In this document: one piece after another, positions 17,559 to 26,096 of the stretch
Position numbering within the stretch: position 1 is the stretch's first letter
How the letters are laid out: the number at the start of each line of letters is the position of its first letter
Assembly (NCBI RefSeq): GCF_004795835.1
Contig: NZ_CP039249.1
Location: 4,219,957 to 4,283,956 of the forward strand
DNA: 64,000 bases
Source: Sphingomonas sp. PAMC26645
GTDB taxonomy: Bacteria; Pseudomonadota; Alphaproteobacteria; Sphingomonadales; Sphingomonadaceae
Direction: 5' to 3'
The notes under the pieces: generated by a model
What the model was told of the DNA's origin: nothing
Seen by the model: only the letters and a program-made list of their open reading frames with translations
Databases searched by the model: none
Program-made: the position numbers and the translations under genes

Positions 17559-18515
17559 ATGCTCGACACCCCCGCCGCCCAGGTCCCGACGCTCAGCCTC
17601 GCCACGCAGGATTCCGACCCCGACGGTTTCGCCGCCGCGTTCGGCGAATCGTTCGAGCGGTACGGCTTTGCGATCGTCGCCGATCACGGCATCCCCGCCG
17701 ACCTGATCGAGCGCGCCTGGGCCGAGACGAAACTCCTGTTCGACCTCCCCGAGGACGAAAAGCGTGGCTACCACATCCCCGGCGGCGGCGGCGCGCGCGG
17801 CTACACGCCGTTCAAGACCGAGATCGCCAAGGACGCCAAGGTCGTCGACCTCAAGGAATTCTGGCACGTCGGTCGCGAGCTGCCCGAGGGTCATCGCTAT
17901 GCGGACACGATGGCGCCGAACGTCTGGCCGACGCGGCCCGAGGGCTTCAAGCCGGTCTTCCTCGAACTGTTCGCCGCATTCGACCGCGCCGGCGACAAGC
18001 TGCTGTCGGCGATCGCGCGCCACCTGCAGCTCAAGCCCGACTGGTTCGATCCCGCGGTGAGGGACGGCAACAGCATCCTTCGTCTGCTCCACTACCCGCC
18101 CATCCCCGCCGATGCCGAAGGCGTACGCGCCGGCGCGCATGAGGACATCAACCTCATCACGCTGCTGCTCGGCGCCGAGGAAGCCGGGCTCGAACTACTC
18201 GACCGCGCCAACGGCCGCTGGCTGTCGATCAAGCCGCCCGAGGGCGCGATGGTCGTCAACGTCGGCGACATGCTCCAGCGGCTGACCAACAACGTGCTGC
18301 CCTCCACCACGCACCGCGTCGTCAACCCGCCGCCCGAGCGCCGCGGCCACTCGCGCTATTCGATGCCGTTCTTCCTGCACCCCGCGCCCGATTTCCTGAT
18401 CGAGACGCTGCCGGGCACGATCACCCCGGACAACGCGAACCGCTATCCAAACCCGATCACCGCGCACGATTACCTGTACGAGCGGCTGGTCGAGATCGGG
18501 CTGATCAAGAAGTAA
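17559..18515 (+). CDS. 2-oxoglutarate/Fe(II)-dependent dioxygenase, isopenicillin N synthase-like
   Basis: 318 residues. The N-terminal DIOX_N part (about residues 5-120, with GFAIVADHGIP) is followed by the double-stranded beta-helix. Iron ligands His194 and Asp196 (GAHEDIN) and His252 (TTHRVVN) are present, and RYSMPFF supplies the 2-oxoglutarate-binding Arg. Such enzymes hydroxylate or oxidise small molecules in the cytoplasm. Many bacteria carry a stand-alone member like this with unknown substrate; neighbours do not help. Confidence 0.9.
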   Translation: MLDTPAAQVPTLSLATQDSDPDGFAAAFGESFERYGFAIVADHGIPADLIERAWAETKLLFDLPEDEKRGYHIPGGGGARGYTPFKTEIAKDAKVVDLKEFWHVGRELPEGHRYADTMAPNVWPTRPEGFKPVFLELFAAFDRAGDKLLSAIARHLQLKPDWFDPAVRDGNSILRLLHYPPIPADAEGVRAGAHEDINLITLLLGAEEAGLELLDRANGRWLSIKPPEGAMVVNVGDMLQRLTNNVLPSTTHRVVNPPPERRGHSRYSMPFFLHPAPDFLIETLPGTITPDNANRYPNPITAHDYLYERLVEIGLIKK

Positions 18516-18530
18516 CGGCGGATCTATCGA

Positions 18531-18652
18531 TCCTCCCCCCCAGGGGGAGGTGGCTGGCACTCGCCAGACGGAGGGGGAGGAAAGGGGTAACCGTCGTTCC
18601 GTACCCTCCCCCTCCGTCACCTTCGGCGCCACCTCCACCTAGCGGGGGAGGA
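18531..18652. repeat. Long paired inverted repeat (CTCCCCC/GGGGGAGG units)
   Basis: Outer arms (TCCTCCCCCC..AGGGGGAGGTGGC and its mirror around 18630-18652) enclose a second inverted pair (GACGGAGGGGGAGG with CCCTCCCCCTCCGTC). The whole block can fold into one long hairpin. It lies downstream of the oxygenase gene. Confidence 0.7.
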
Positions 18653-18699
18653 ATGAGATGACGCGCAGGCCCCGAACCTCCGCTACCCCTTCCTCCTCC

Positions 18700-18802
18700 A
18701 CCCCGGCGAAGGCCGGGGCCCAATTGGGGGACAGCAATAACGAAGCGCAGCGCGCCGTTACGACCACCTTTCCGATTGGGCCCCGGCCTTCGCCGGGGTG
18801 GT
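18700..18802. repeat. Paired palindromic repeat, family B copy 1 (REPIN-like)
   Basis: Units at about 18700-18730 and 18774-18802, each containing CCCCGGCGAAGGCCGGGG next to CAATTGGG or its mirror. The interior (CGTTACGACCACCTTTCC) is shared with other family B copies. It lies upstream of polA. Confidence 0.85.
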
Positions 18803-18920
18803 GTTCCGCACGGGACCGGTAAAGCCGCCCAAACACCCCACCGCTTTTCTCCCCACCTGATACCCAACAACCACGCATCGCCCATTGGTGCGCGCCCCCG
18901 CATCCGCTAGACCGCGCGCG

Positions 18921-21695
18921 ATGCCCCATCTCTATCTCGTCGACGGCTCCGGCTATATCTTCCGCGCCTATCACCGGCTGCCGCCGCTCACCAACAAGCA
19001 TGGCGAGCCCGTCGGTGCGGTGTACGGCTACACGACGATGCTGTGGAAGCTCGCCGACGAGGTTCACGCGGCAGACGGCCCCACCCACATGGCGGTCATT
19101 CTCGACAAGTCGTCGAAGACGTTCCGCAACGATCTCTACGACAAGTACAAGGCCCAGCGTCCGCCCCCGCCCGAGGACCTCGTCCCCCAGTTCCCGATGA
19201 TCCGCGACGCGACGCGTGCGTTCAGCCTCCCCTGCATCGAGACCGAAGGCCTAGAAGCCGATGACATCATCGCCTGCTATGCGAAGGCCGCGCTCGCCCA
19301 AGGCTGGGAAGTCACGATCGTGTCGTCCGACAAGGACCTGATGCAGCTGATCGAGCCCGGACTCGACATGTACGACACGATGAACAACCGCCGGCTCGGC
19401 GCGGAGCATGTCGCGGAGAAATTCCACGGCGTCACGCCCGCGCAGCTCGGCGACGTGCTGGCGCTGATGGGCGACAGCGTCGACAACGTCCCCGGTGTCC
19501 CCGGTGTCGGCCCCAAGACCGCGGCGAAGCTGATCCTCGAACATGGCGATCTCGAATCCGTGCTCGCCGCCGCCGACGGCATGAAGAAGGGCAAGCTGCG
19601 CGACAACCTGATCGAGCATGCCGAGATGGCGCGGCTGTCGAAGGTGCTCGTCACGCTCAAATGCGACGTCGCGCTGCCCGAACCGCTGGAGGATCTCGAA
19701 CTCAAGGGCATCCCCGACGCTCCGTTGCGCGCGTTCCTCGAACACCACGGCTTCAAGTCGCTGATCGCCAAACTGTCCGCGGTCGCCGAAGCCCCCGTCG
19801 CGGAACCGGCAAGCACGGCCGAATTCGACGAGGACGAGCCCTGCAAGCATGACGACTATGAAACGGTCGTCGACGAAGCCGCACTCGATCGCTGGATCAC
19901 CGTCGCCCGCCATCAAGGCTGGATCGCCATCGACACCGAGACCACCGGCATCGACGCGACGCGCGCGGACCTCGTCGGGGTGAGCATGGCGCTGCATCCG
20001 AACCTCGCCTGCTACGTACCTATCGCACATGGCGGCACCGATTTGCTCGCGGAAAACCCGGTCCAGCTCGATCGCGCGCTCGTGCTAGAGAAACTGAAGC
20101 CGTTGCTGGAGGATCCGAGCGTCCTGAAGATCGGCCACAACCTCAAATACGACATGATCGTCCTCGGCCGCGCCTATGCGTCCACCGGCGGTGTACAGAT
20201 CGCGCCGTTCGACGACACGATCGTGATGAGCTTCGATCTCGACGCCGGGCTGCACGGTCACGGCATGGACGAGCTCGCCGCCACGCACCTGTCGCACAGC
20301 TGCATCGCGTTCAAGGACGTCGTCGGCACCGGCAAGACGCAGCGGACCTTCAACGAAATCGACCTGAAGGCCGCCACGCGCTACGCCGCCGAGGATGCCG
20401 ACGTGACGCTCCGCCTCTGGCGCCGGTTCAAGCGCCGCCTGCCCGCCGAAGGCTCGACCCGCGTCTACGAGATGGTCGACCGCCCGCTCGTCCCCGTCAT
20501 CGCGCAGATGGAGATGCACGGCATCAAGGTCGATGCCGCGAAACTGTCGAAGTTGTCGACCGAGTTCGCCGGCCAGATGGCGAGCCTGGAGACCGAGATC
20601 CACGCGCTCGCCGGCGCGCCCTTCACGATCGGCAGCCCCAAGCAATTGGGCGACGTGCTGTTCGAGAAGATGGGCATCAAGGGCGGCCGCAAGGGCAAGT
20701 CCGGCGTCTATTCGACCGACGTCAACGAGCTCGAACGGATCGCGGCGGACAAGGACTCGCCCGGCGCGGTGATCGCCCGGAAAGTGCTCGACTGGCGCCA
20801 GCTGTCGAAGCTGAAATCGACCTACACCGATGCGTTGCAGGCGCAGATCAACCCGGCGACGGGCCGGGTCCACACGTCCTACTCGCTGACCGGCGCACAG
20901 ACCGGGCGCCTGTCGTCGACCGATCCGAACCTGCAGAACATCCCGATCCGCACCGAGATCGGTCGCCAGATCCGCGACGCGTTCGTGGCCGAGCCCGGCA
21001 ACGTCATCCTCGCCGCCGATTACTCGCAGATCGAGCTGCGGCTGGCCGCGCACATGGCGAACGTCCCCGCGCTGAAGGCGGCGTTCGCGAACGGCGACGA
21101 CATCCACAGCCTCACCGCGCAGGAACTGTTCGGCGAGGTCAACCGCGACACCCGCGGCCGCGCGAAGACGATCAACTTCGCGATCCTCTACGGCATCTCG
21201 CGCTGGGGTCTCGCAGGGCGTTTGGACGTGTCGGCGGACGAAGCGCAAGCGATGATCGACCGCTATTTCGACCGCTTCCCCGGCATCTCGAACTATATCG
21301 TCGAGACCACCGAGAGCGTCCGCGCGAGCGGCTTCACCACCACGCTGTTCGGGCGCAAAACGCACTTCCCCCGCATCCGCTCGAAGATCCAGCACGAACG
21401 CCAGGGCGCCGAACGCGCCGCGATCAACGCGCCGATCCAGGGGACGAGCGCGGACATCATCAAGCGCGCGATGGTGCGGATGGGGCCGGCCTTGCTCGAA
21501 GCGGGCCTCCCGAATGTCCGCATGCTGCTCCAGGTCCACGACGAACTTGTGTTCGAACTGCCGGAAGGTGACGTGGAGGCAGCCAAGCCGGTGATCGAGC
21601 AGGTCATGGCCAATGCGGCACTCCCCGCGGTCACCCTCGACGTGCCGCTGGGCATCGAGATCGGCACCGGCCTTAGCTGGGGAGCGGCACATTGA
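18921..21695 (+). CDS. polA: DNA polymerase I
   Basis: 924 residues, the normal full length. Order: 5'-3' flap exonuclease (about 1-290), 3'-5' proofreading exonuclease (about 315-510) with an intact Asp338/Glu340 pair (DTETTG), HNLKYD and YAAEDAD motifs, then the polymerase domain with motif A Asp700 (ADYSQIELR), motif B (RGRAKTINFAILYG) and motif C Asp874 (QVHDELVF). All three activities therefore look active. It fills gaps and removes Okazaki primers. The ATG at 18921 starts at the conserved exonuclease strand LYLVDGSGYIFRAYH. The flappase-like gene 118 nt downstream is in the same direction. Confidence 0.98.
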   Translation: MPHLYLVDGSGYIFRAYHRLPPLTNKHGEPVGAVYGYTTMLWKLADEVHAADGPTHMAVILDKSSKTFRNDLYDKYKAQRPPPPEDLVPQFPMIRDATRAFSLPCIETEGLEADDIIACYAKAALAQGWEVTIVSSDKDLMQLIEPGLDMYDTMNNRRLGAEHVAEKFHGVTPAQLGDVLALMGDSVDNVPGVPGVGPKTAAKLILEHGDLESVLAAADGMKKGKLRDNLIEHAEMARLSKVLVTLKCDVALPEPLEDLELKGIPDAPLRAFLEHHGFKSLIAKLSAVAEAPVAEPASTAEFDEDEPCKHDDYETVVDEAALDRWITVARHQGWIAIDTETTGIDATRADLVGVSMALHPNLACYVPIAHGGTDLLAENPVQLDRALVLEKLKPLLEDPSVLKIGHNLKYDMIVLGRAYASTGGVQIAPFDDTIVMSFDLDAGLHGHGMDELAATHLSHSCIAFKDVVGTGKTQRTFNEIDLKAATRYAAEDADVTLRLWRRFKRRLPAEGSTRVYEMVDRPLVPVIAQMEMHGIKVDAAKLSKLSTEFAGQMASLETEIHALAGAPFTIGSPKQLGDVLFEKMGIKGGRKGKSGVYSTDVNELERIAADKDSPGAVIARKVLDWRQLSKLKSTYTDALQAQINPATGRVHTSYSLTGAQTGRLSSTDPNLQNIPIRTEIGRQIRDAFVAEPGNVILAADYSQIELRLAAHMANVPALKAAFANGDDIHSLTAQELFGEVNRDTRGRAKTINFAILYGISRWGLAGRLDVSADEAQAMIDRYFDRFPGISNYIVETTESVRASGFTTTLFGRKTHFPRIRSKIQHERQGAERAAINAPIQGTSADIIKRAMVRMGPALLEAGLPNVRMLLQVHDELVFELPEGDVEAAKPVIEQVMANAALPAVTLDVPLGIEIGTGLSWGAAH

Positions 21696-21813
21696 ACGCG
21701 CAGGGCGGCAGCCGGCCACGTCCGGCTGACTCGCACCAGCGCGGCCGGCGGAGCGTTCGCTCCGACCGACGACGCGGCTTTGCCGCGGCGCGATCCACGA
21801 ATGGCGCAGCAGC

Positions 21814-23331
21814 GTGACCGAGGCCACGCAGGATATCGACACGCTTGCCAAGGGTGGTCGGACCAACATCGCCGGCTTCGTCCTCCGCCTCGCCGCGCGT
21901 ATCCCGTTCCTGTTCATCGCCGGCCGCATCTACGGCCCTGACCTCGTTGGCCGCTTCGCAATCGCCGTCGTGGTGGTCGAACTCGCCGCACTCCTCGCGA
22001 CGCTCGGCCTCAAACGCGGCCTCGCGCAGGCGCTCAGTAGCGCCGACCGCCCGCACGCCAACGTCGTCTGGGACGCCATGGCCGTGGCATTCGTCGCCTC
22101 GCTCGTCGCCAGCGCAGTGCTCTGCACCTTCCCGCAGATCATGTATCCGAACAGCGCGATCACCGGGCTCGACCGGTTCCTGCCGCTGATCATTGTCGCG
22201 GTCGCCTGGTCCGACGTCAGTCTCGCCGCGCTCGCTTACCGGCTGAACGTCAAGGCAGCCGTCACCGCCCGCGCGGTGGTCGAGCCCTGGACGATCTCGA
22301 TCGCCGCCTGGGCGTTCTCGTATTTCACGATCCGCGACGGCCTAGTTCTCAGCTACGTTGCGTCGATGACCGCGGCACTGATCGCCAGCCTCGTGCCGTT
22401 CCTGCGCAGCTACGGCGTGCCGCGCGGCTGGAAACCGCAGCTACGTCCCCTCTACGCGCTCGCCCGCGCCAACGTGCCGCTCGCCGGTGCCGACATCCTC
22501 GAATGGGGCAGCCGCAACGTCGACCGCTTCATCCTCGGCGTGATGTTCGAGCCCAAGGTCGTCGGCATCTATTACATGGCGCAACAGGTCGCGAGCCTGC
22601 CGCAGAAATTGAAGACCAGCTTCGACCCGATCCTCGGACCCGTCATCACCCACAGCCTCGCGATCAACGACCGCGCCGCCATCGCCAACCAGGTCCGCCA
22701 GGTCGCCTTCTGGATCATGGCCGCGCAAGGCGGACTCGCGCTGATGGGTTCGATCCCCGGCGAAGCGGTGATGGGCGTGGTCGGACCGCAGTTCGTCGCC
22801 GGCACCGCCGCGCTCGCGTTCCTGCTGACCGCCGAGGTGCTCGCCTCGACCGGCGCGGTCAGCGAATCCGCGCTCGTCTACATCGCCCGACACCGCAACC
22901 TAATGATCTCGGCGGCGATGCTCGCGTTCCAGGTCGGTCTGAGCTTTGCGCTGATCTTCACGATCCGGGCACTGGGCTATCCGGTCAATTACCAGGCGGC
23001 AGGCCCGGCGATCGCGCTGATGCTGTCGGTGGGTCTGACCTCGATTATCAAGTCGAAGCTGCTCGGCCATCTGCTCGGGACCAGCGTCTCGCCGTGGCGC
23101 TGGCCACTAGTGTGGGCCGCACTAGCGGCGATCGTGGTGGGCGCAGGCTTCACCGCGCTACCCAAGCGTTACGAATGGGTCGAGCTGGCGATCGGCGAAC
23201 CCGCGATCGCGGCCACCTATCTCTACATCCTGTGGAAATACGCGTTTGGCCCCGCGGACCGCGCCTTGTTCGGCAAATCGACGCCGGTCGGCGAGGCGAC
23301 GCTGCCGAACGCCGGATCACCCATCCGCTAA
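21814..23331 (+). CDS. Polysaccharide / lipopolysaccharide flippase (MOP superfamily, Wzx-like)
   Basis: 505 residues with about 12-14 transmembrane segments and the MOP-type N-terminus (GGRTNIAGFVLRLAARIPFLFIAGRIYGPDLVGRFA), characteristic of oligosaccharide flippases that move undecaprenyl-linked units across the inner membrane. Internal loop EWGSRNVDRFILGVMFEPKVVGIYYMAQQ matches the family's second half. The start is GTG 21814. No glycosyltransferases lie beside it, so the glycan it serves is unknown. Its stop is only 5 nt from the stop of the convergent ispB. Confidence 0.85.
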   Translation: MTEATQDIDTLAKGGRTNIAGFVLRLAARIPFLFIAGRIYGPDLVGRFAIAVVVVELAALLATLGLKRGLAQALSSADRPHANVVWDAMAVAFVASLVASAVLCTFPQIMYPNSAITGLDRFLPLIIVAVAWSDVSLAALAYRLNVKAAVTARAVVEPWTISIAAWAFSYFTIRDGLVLSYVASMTAALIASLVPFLRSYGVPRGWKPQLRPLYALARANVPLAGADILEWGSRNVDRFILGVMFEPKVVGIYYMAQQVASLPQKLKTSFDPILGPVITHSLAINDRAAIANQVRQVAFWIMAAQGGLALMGSIPGEAVMGVVGPQFVAGTAALAFLLTAEVLASTGAVSESALVYIARHRNLMISAAMLAFQVGLSFALIFTIRALGYPVNYQAAGPAIALMLSVGLTSIIKSKLLGHLLGTSVSPWRWPLVWAALAAIVVGAGFTALPKRYEWVELAIGEPAIAATYLYILWKYAFGPADRALFGKSTPVGEATLPNAGSPIR

Positions 23332-23336
23332 CGCGA

Positions 23337-24365
23337 TCAGTATGCGCGGGCGACCGCGAACTCGACGGCTTCGATCATTGCGTCCTTGGCGGCGCCGTTG
23401 GGGAAGCCGGCGATCGAGTCGATCGCGCGCTGGCCGTAATGACGCGCCCTGGCGAAGGTGTCGTCGATCGCGCGAGTGGAGCGGATCAGGCGGATCGCAT
23501 TCTGAAGATCGGCCTCGCTGTCACGACGACCTTCGACCGCATCCTTCCAGAACGCACGGTCCTCGGCCGAGCCACGCGCATAGGCGAGGATCACGGGAAG
23601 CGTCATCTTGCCCTCACGGAAGTCGTCGCCCGCATCCTTGCCCATCGTATCAGCATCGGAGACGTAATCGATCGCATCGTCGACCAACTGGAATGCGATG
23701 CCCAGATTGCGGCCATAGGCGTCGAGTGCGGCCTCTTCGGCCTCGGGGCGATCGGCGACCACGGCCGAAATCCGGCACGCGGCCGCGAACAACGCCGCGG
23801 TCTTCGCGCCAATGATGTCGAGATAGCGCTCCTCGCCGAGATCGACGCGGCGCGCAGCAGTGAGCTGATTGACCTCGCCCTCGGCGATGACCGCGCTGGT
23901 CGAGGACAGGATCTTCAGCGCCTTGAGGCTGCCTGCCTCGACCATCAGTTCGAAGCTGCGGCTGAACAGGAAATCGCCGACCAGCACGCTGGCGGGGTTA
24001 CCCCAGATGATGTTGGCGGTGCGCTTGCCACGGCGCAGGTCCGAGCCATCGACGACGTCGTCGTGCAGCAGCGTCGCGGTGTGGATGAACTCGACCGCGG
24101 CCGCGAGCAGATGATGCTGCGTACCCGCATAGCCGATCAGTTGCGCGCTCGCGAGCGTCAGCATCGGCCGCATCCGCTTGCCGCCACCCGCGATCAGGTG
24201 ACCGGCGAGTTCGGGAATCAGCGGGATCTCCGACTCCATCCGGCCGCGGATCACCGCGTTGACCTGGTCCATGTCGCCACGGACAAGCTTGACCATCGGG
24301 TCCAGCGAGGGCTGGGACTCGGGCGTGGGACGAAGGGTGTCGAGGCGGTGGACGGTGGCGCTCAT
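23337..24365 (-). CDS. ispB: All-trans polyprenyl (octaprenyl/decaprenyl) diphosphate synthase
   Basis: 342 residues of the trans-isoprenyl diphosphate synthase family. The GGKRMRP block (61-67), first Asp-rich motif with Asp102/103/106 (LHDDVVDG) and second motif with Asp229/230/233 (LVDDAIDY) are all present. It extends farnesyl diphosphate with isopentenyl diphosphate to make the ubiquinone side chain (Q10 in sphingomonads, from established knowledge). ATG 24365 gives the usual length. It is divergent from the chorismate mutase gene. Confidence 0.93.
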   Translation of the reverse strand: MSATVHRLDTLRPTPESQPSLDPMVKLVRGDMDQVNAVIRGRMESEIPLIPELAGHLIAGGGKRMRPMLTLASAQLIGYAGTQHHLLAAAVEFIHTATLLHDDVVDGSDLRRGKRTANIIWGNPASVLVGDFLFSRSFELMVEAGSLKALKILSSTSAVIAEGEVNQLTAARRVDLGEERYLDIIGAKTAALFAAACRISAVVADRPEAEEAALDAYGRNLGIAFQLVDDAIDYVSDADTMGKDAGDDFREGKMTLPVILAYARGSAEDRAFWKDAVEGRRDSEADLQNAIRLIRSTRAIDDTFARARHYGQRAIDSIAGFPNGAAKDAMIEAVEFAVARAY

Positions 24366-24514
24366 CTTCCCGAGCCTCTGACGCCTATGCCCCTGCAAAG
24401 CAACCCTTGCCGGGCGTCGAGCTGCCCCGGCTCGCCCCGATCTGCCGTGCGACGCCTTGCCGATCCGGTTGCACCACCGCAAAAGGCGCGCCGAACCAAC
24501 GAAAGGGTATTTTG

Positions 24515-24802
24515 GTGGCTGACGACCTGTTGACCGGATACCGGCAGAGCATCGACAACATCGATGCGGCACTGATCCACATGCTTGCCGAGCGCTTCAA
24601 GGTGACGCAGGCGGTGGGCCGGCACAAAGCGACGCATGGCTTGCCCGCTGCAGATCCCGGCCGGGAAGAGCGCCAGATCGCCCGGTTGCGCCATCTGGCG
24701 GCGGAAGCGCAGCTCGATCCCGAGTTTTCCGAAAAATTCCTGCGCTTCATCATCGACGAGGTGATCCGTCATCACGAGCGGTTGGCGCACGATCCGGTTT
24801 GA
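24515..24802 (+). CDS. Chorismate mutase, AroQ class
   Basis: 95 residues, an all-helical AroQ domain. Compared with E. coli CM, the active-site positions are kept: Arg10, Arg27 (AERFK), Lys38 (GRHKA), Asp47, Arg50 and Glu51 (DPGREE); the residue equivalent to Gln88 appears to be His. It converts chorismate to prephenate for Phe/Tyr synthesis. The start is GTG 24515, 6 nt after GAAAGGG. It is a stand-alone domain with no fused dehydratase or dehydrogenase. A family A repeat follows. Confidence 0.9.
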   Translation: MADDLLTGYRQSIDNIDAALIHMLAERFKVTQAVGRHKATHGLPAADPGREERQIARLRHLAAEAQLDPEFSEKFLRFIIDEVIRHHERLAHDPV

Positions 24803-24820
24803 GGGGCGAGATGGTTCTTC

Positions 24821-24922
24821 CCCCCCCTGAAAGGGAGGGGTCGGGGGTGGGTCGGTTTCCGCATATCAGACCGTTACGGCACGAGCGCGCCAACCCACCC
24901 CAGCCCCTCCTTCCAGGAAGGG
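24821..24922. repeat. Paired palindromic repeat, family A copy 2 (REPIN-like)
   Basis: Units at about 24821-24852 and 24892-24922 with the same arms as copy 1, in the opposite overall orientation judged by the interior (TTCCGCAT...GGCACGAGCG). It separates the chorismate mutase gene from the acvB-mprF operon. Confidence 0.8.
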
Positions 24923-24993
24923 CAGCAGAGCATGAAGAAAACTTCACTATCGCTCCACGTGCCGATCACCCGCCCCGGTGCAATCGGTTGCGG

Positions 24994-25695
24994 ATGACAT
25001 GGCTCTACCGATCCCTGCTCGCGCTGGTCCTGGCCGCTATCGCCGCGGCTGGCTTCATGGGCTGGCTCGGCTATTTCGGTGGGCCGTTGTTCACCGATGT
25101 CTACCCGACCAAGCCGGAGCGGCCATTCGCCGTCGTGCTCCTCACCGGCGATCTCGGCTACAAGATCGGCATGGCGCCGCAGATCGCACGGCGGCTGGCG
25201 GCGGATGGCGTGCCGGTGGTCGCGGTCAACACGCTGACCTATCTGCGCACGACGCGGACGCCGGCGGACATCACGACGCTGATCGCGCGTGCCGAGCAGC
25301 GCGCGTTGCGGCTCGGCCATGCCGATCGGGTAGTGCTGATCGGCCAGTCGTTCGGCGCGGACATGTTGCATGTCGGGCTGGTCGACCTTGCCCCCGAACT
25401 GCGCGCGAAGATCGCCAAGGTCGCGCTGATCGTGCCCGAGGACAACGTCCAGTTCCGCGCGTCGCCAAGCGAGGTCTTCGATCTCTGGACCCCGACCGTC
25501 GACGCGGTGCCGACCGCGCGCCAGCTGGCCTGGGCACCTTTGCTATGCGTGCAGGGCGTGGAGGAAGTCGGCAGCCTGTGCCCGTTGCTGACTCAGGCCA
25601 ATACGACGCGGATCGCGTTGCCGGGCGGACACCCGCTTCACCGCGACGCCGATGCGCTCTACGAGGTGCTGGCGCGGTTCGTTTTCGCGGATTGA
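24994..25695 (+). CDS. AcvB/VirJ-type alpha/beta hydrolase (predicted aminoacyl-phosphatidylglycerol hydrolase)
   Basis: 233 residues: an N-terminal hydrophobic segment (about 5-25; signal peptide or anchor) and a VirJ-like alpha/beta-hydrolase domain with nucleophile Ser119 (GQSFGAD), VALIVPEDN and a late His in PGGHPLH. In Agrobacterium and Rhizobium, AcvB/AtvA is encoded with the lysyl-phosphatidylglycerol synthase LpiA and hydrolyses its lipid product in the periplasm. Here mprF lies two genes downstream in a tight operon (11- and 4-nt gaps), so the same role is inferred. Start ATG 24994 begins the signal segment. Confidence 0.85.
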   Translation: MTWLYRSLLALVLAAIAAAGFMGWLGYFGGPLFTDVYPTKPERPFAVVLLTGDLGYKIGMAPQIARRLAADGVPVVAVNTLTYLRTTRTPADITTLIARAEQRALRLGHADRVVLIGQSFGADMLHVGLVDLAPELRAKIAKVALIVPEDNVQFRASPSEVFDLWTPTVDAVPTARQLAWAPLLCVQGVEEVGSLCPLLTQANTTRIALPGGHPLHRDADALYEVLARFVFAD

Positions 25696-25705
25696 GGATC
25701 GACCG

Positions 25706-26092
25706 ATGATTCCTGTGATGATGGCGCTCGCGATGGCCGTGGGCAGCCCGGCCCCTGCTTCCCCCGTGGAAGGCACCTGGCACAATCCGAAGAACAGCGT
25801 GGCCGTGAAGACAGGCGCCTGCGGGGACAGGCTGTGCGGCTGGGTGGTGCGCGCCAGCGACGAGGCGCAGGCCGACGCCCGCGATGGCGGCACGCCGAAA
25901 CTGATCGGCACCGCCTTGCTTCGCGAATATCGCCCTAGCGGCCGCAGGAAATGGTCGGGCCAGATCTTCGTCCCCGACATGGGCCGCACCTTCGGGTCGA
26001 CGCTGACGCTGGTCGACGCGAATACGATCGACGTGAAAGGCTGCCTGATCGGCGGGTTCCTGTGCAAGACGCAGACCTGGCACCGCGGTTGA
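25706..26092 (+). CDS. DUF2147-family exported protein
   Basis: 128 residues: short signal peptide (MIPVMMALAMAVGSPAPA), then the DUF2147 barrel with GTWHNPKNSVAV, CGDRLCGWVV, a late GRTFGSTLTL and four cysteines (two C-x4-C-like pairs) that could form disulfides. The domain's function is unknown. Its place between acvB and mprF homologues, with 10- and 4-nt gaps, suggests a role in the same envelope-lipid process. GAGG lies 7-8 nt before the ATG at 25706. Confidence 0.8.
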   Translation: MIPVMMALAMAVGSPAPASPVEGTWHNPKNSVAVKTGACGDRLCGWVVRASDEAQADARDGGTPKLIGTALLREYRPSGRRKWSGQIFVPDMGRTFGSTLTLVDANTIDVKGCLIGGFLCKTQTWHRG

Positions 26093-26096
26093 CCCG

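Noticed and set aside
18531..18802. Clustered repeats before polA considered as a CRISPR array
   Set aside because: The units are inverted pairs of two different families, not direct repeats with uniform spacers, and no cas genes are present.
20085..21929. Long open frame antisense to polA (about 614 codons)
   Set aside because: The composition is Arg/Ala/Gly-rich shadow coding typical of GC-rich DNA; polA on the other strand has all family motifs.
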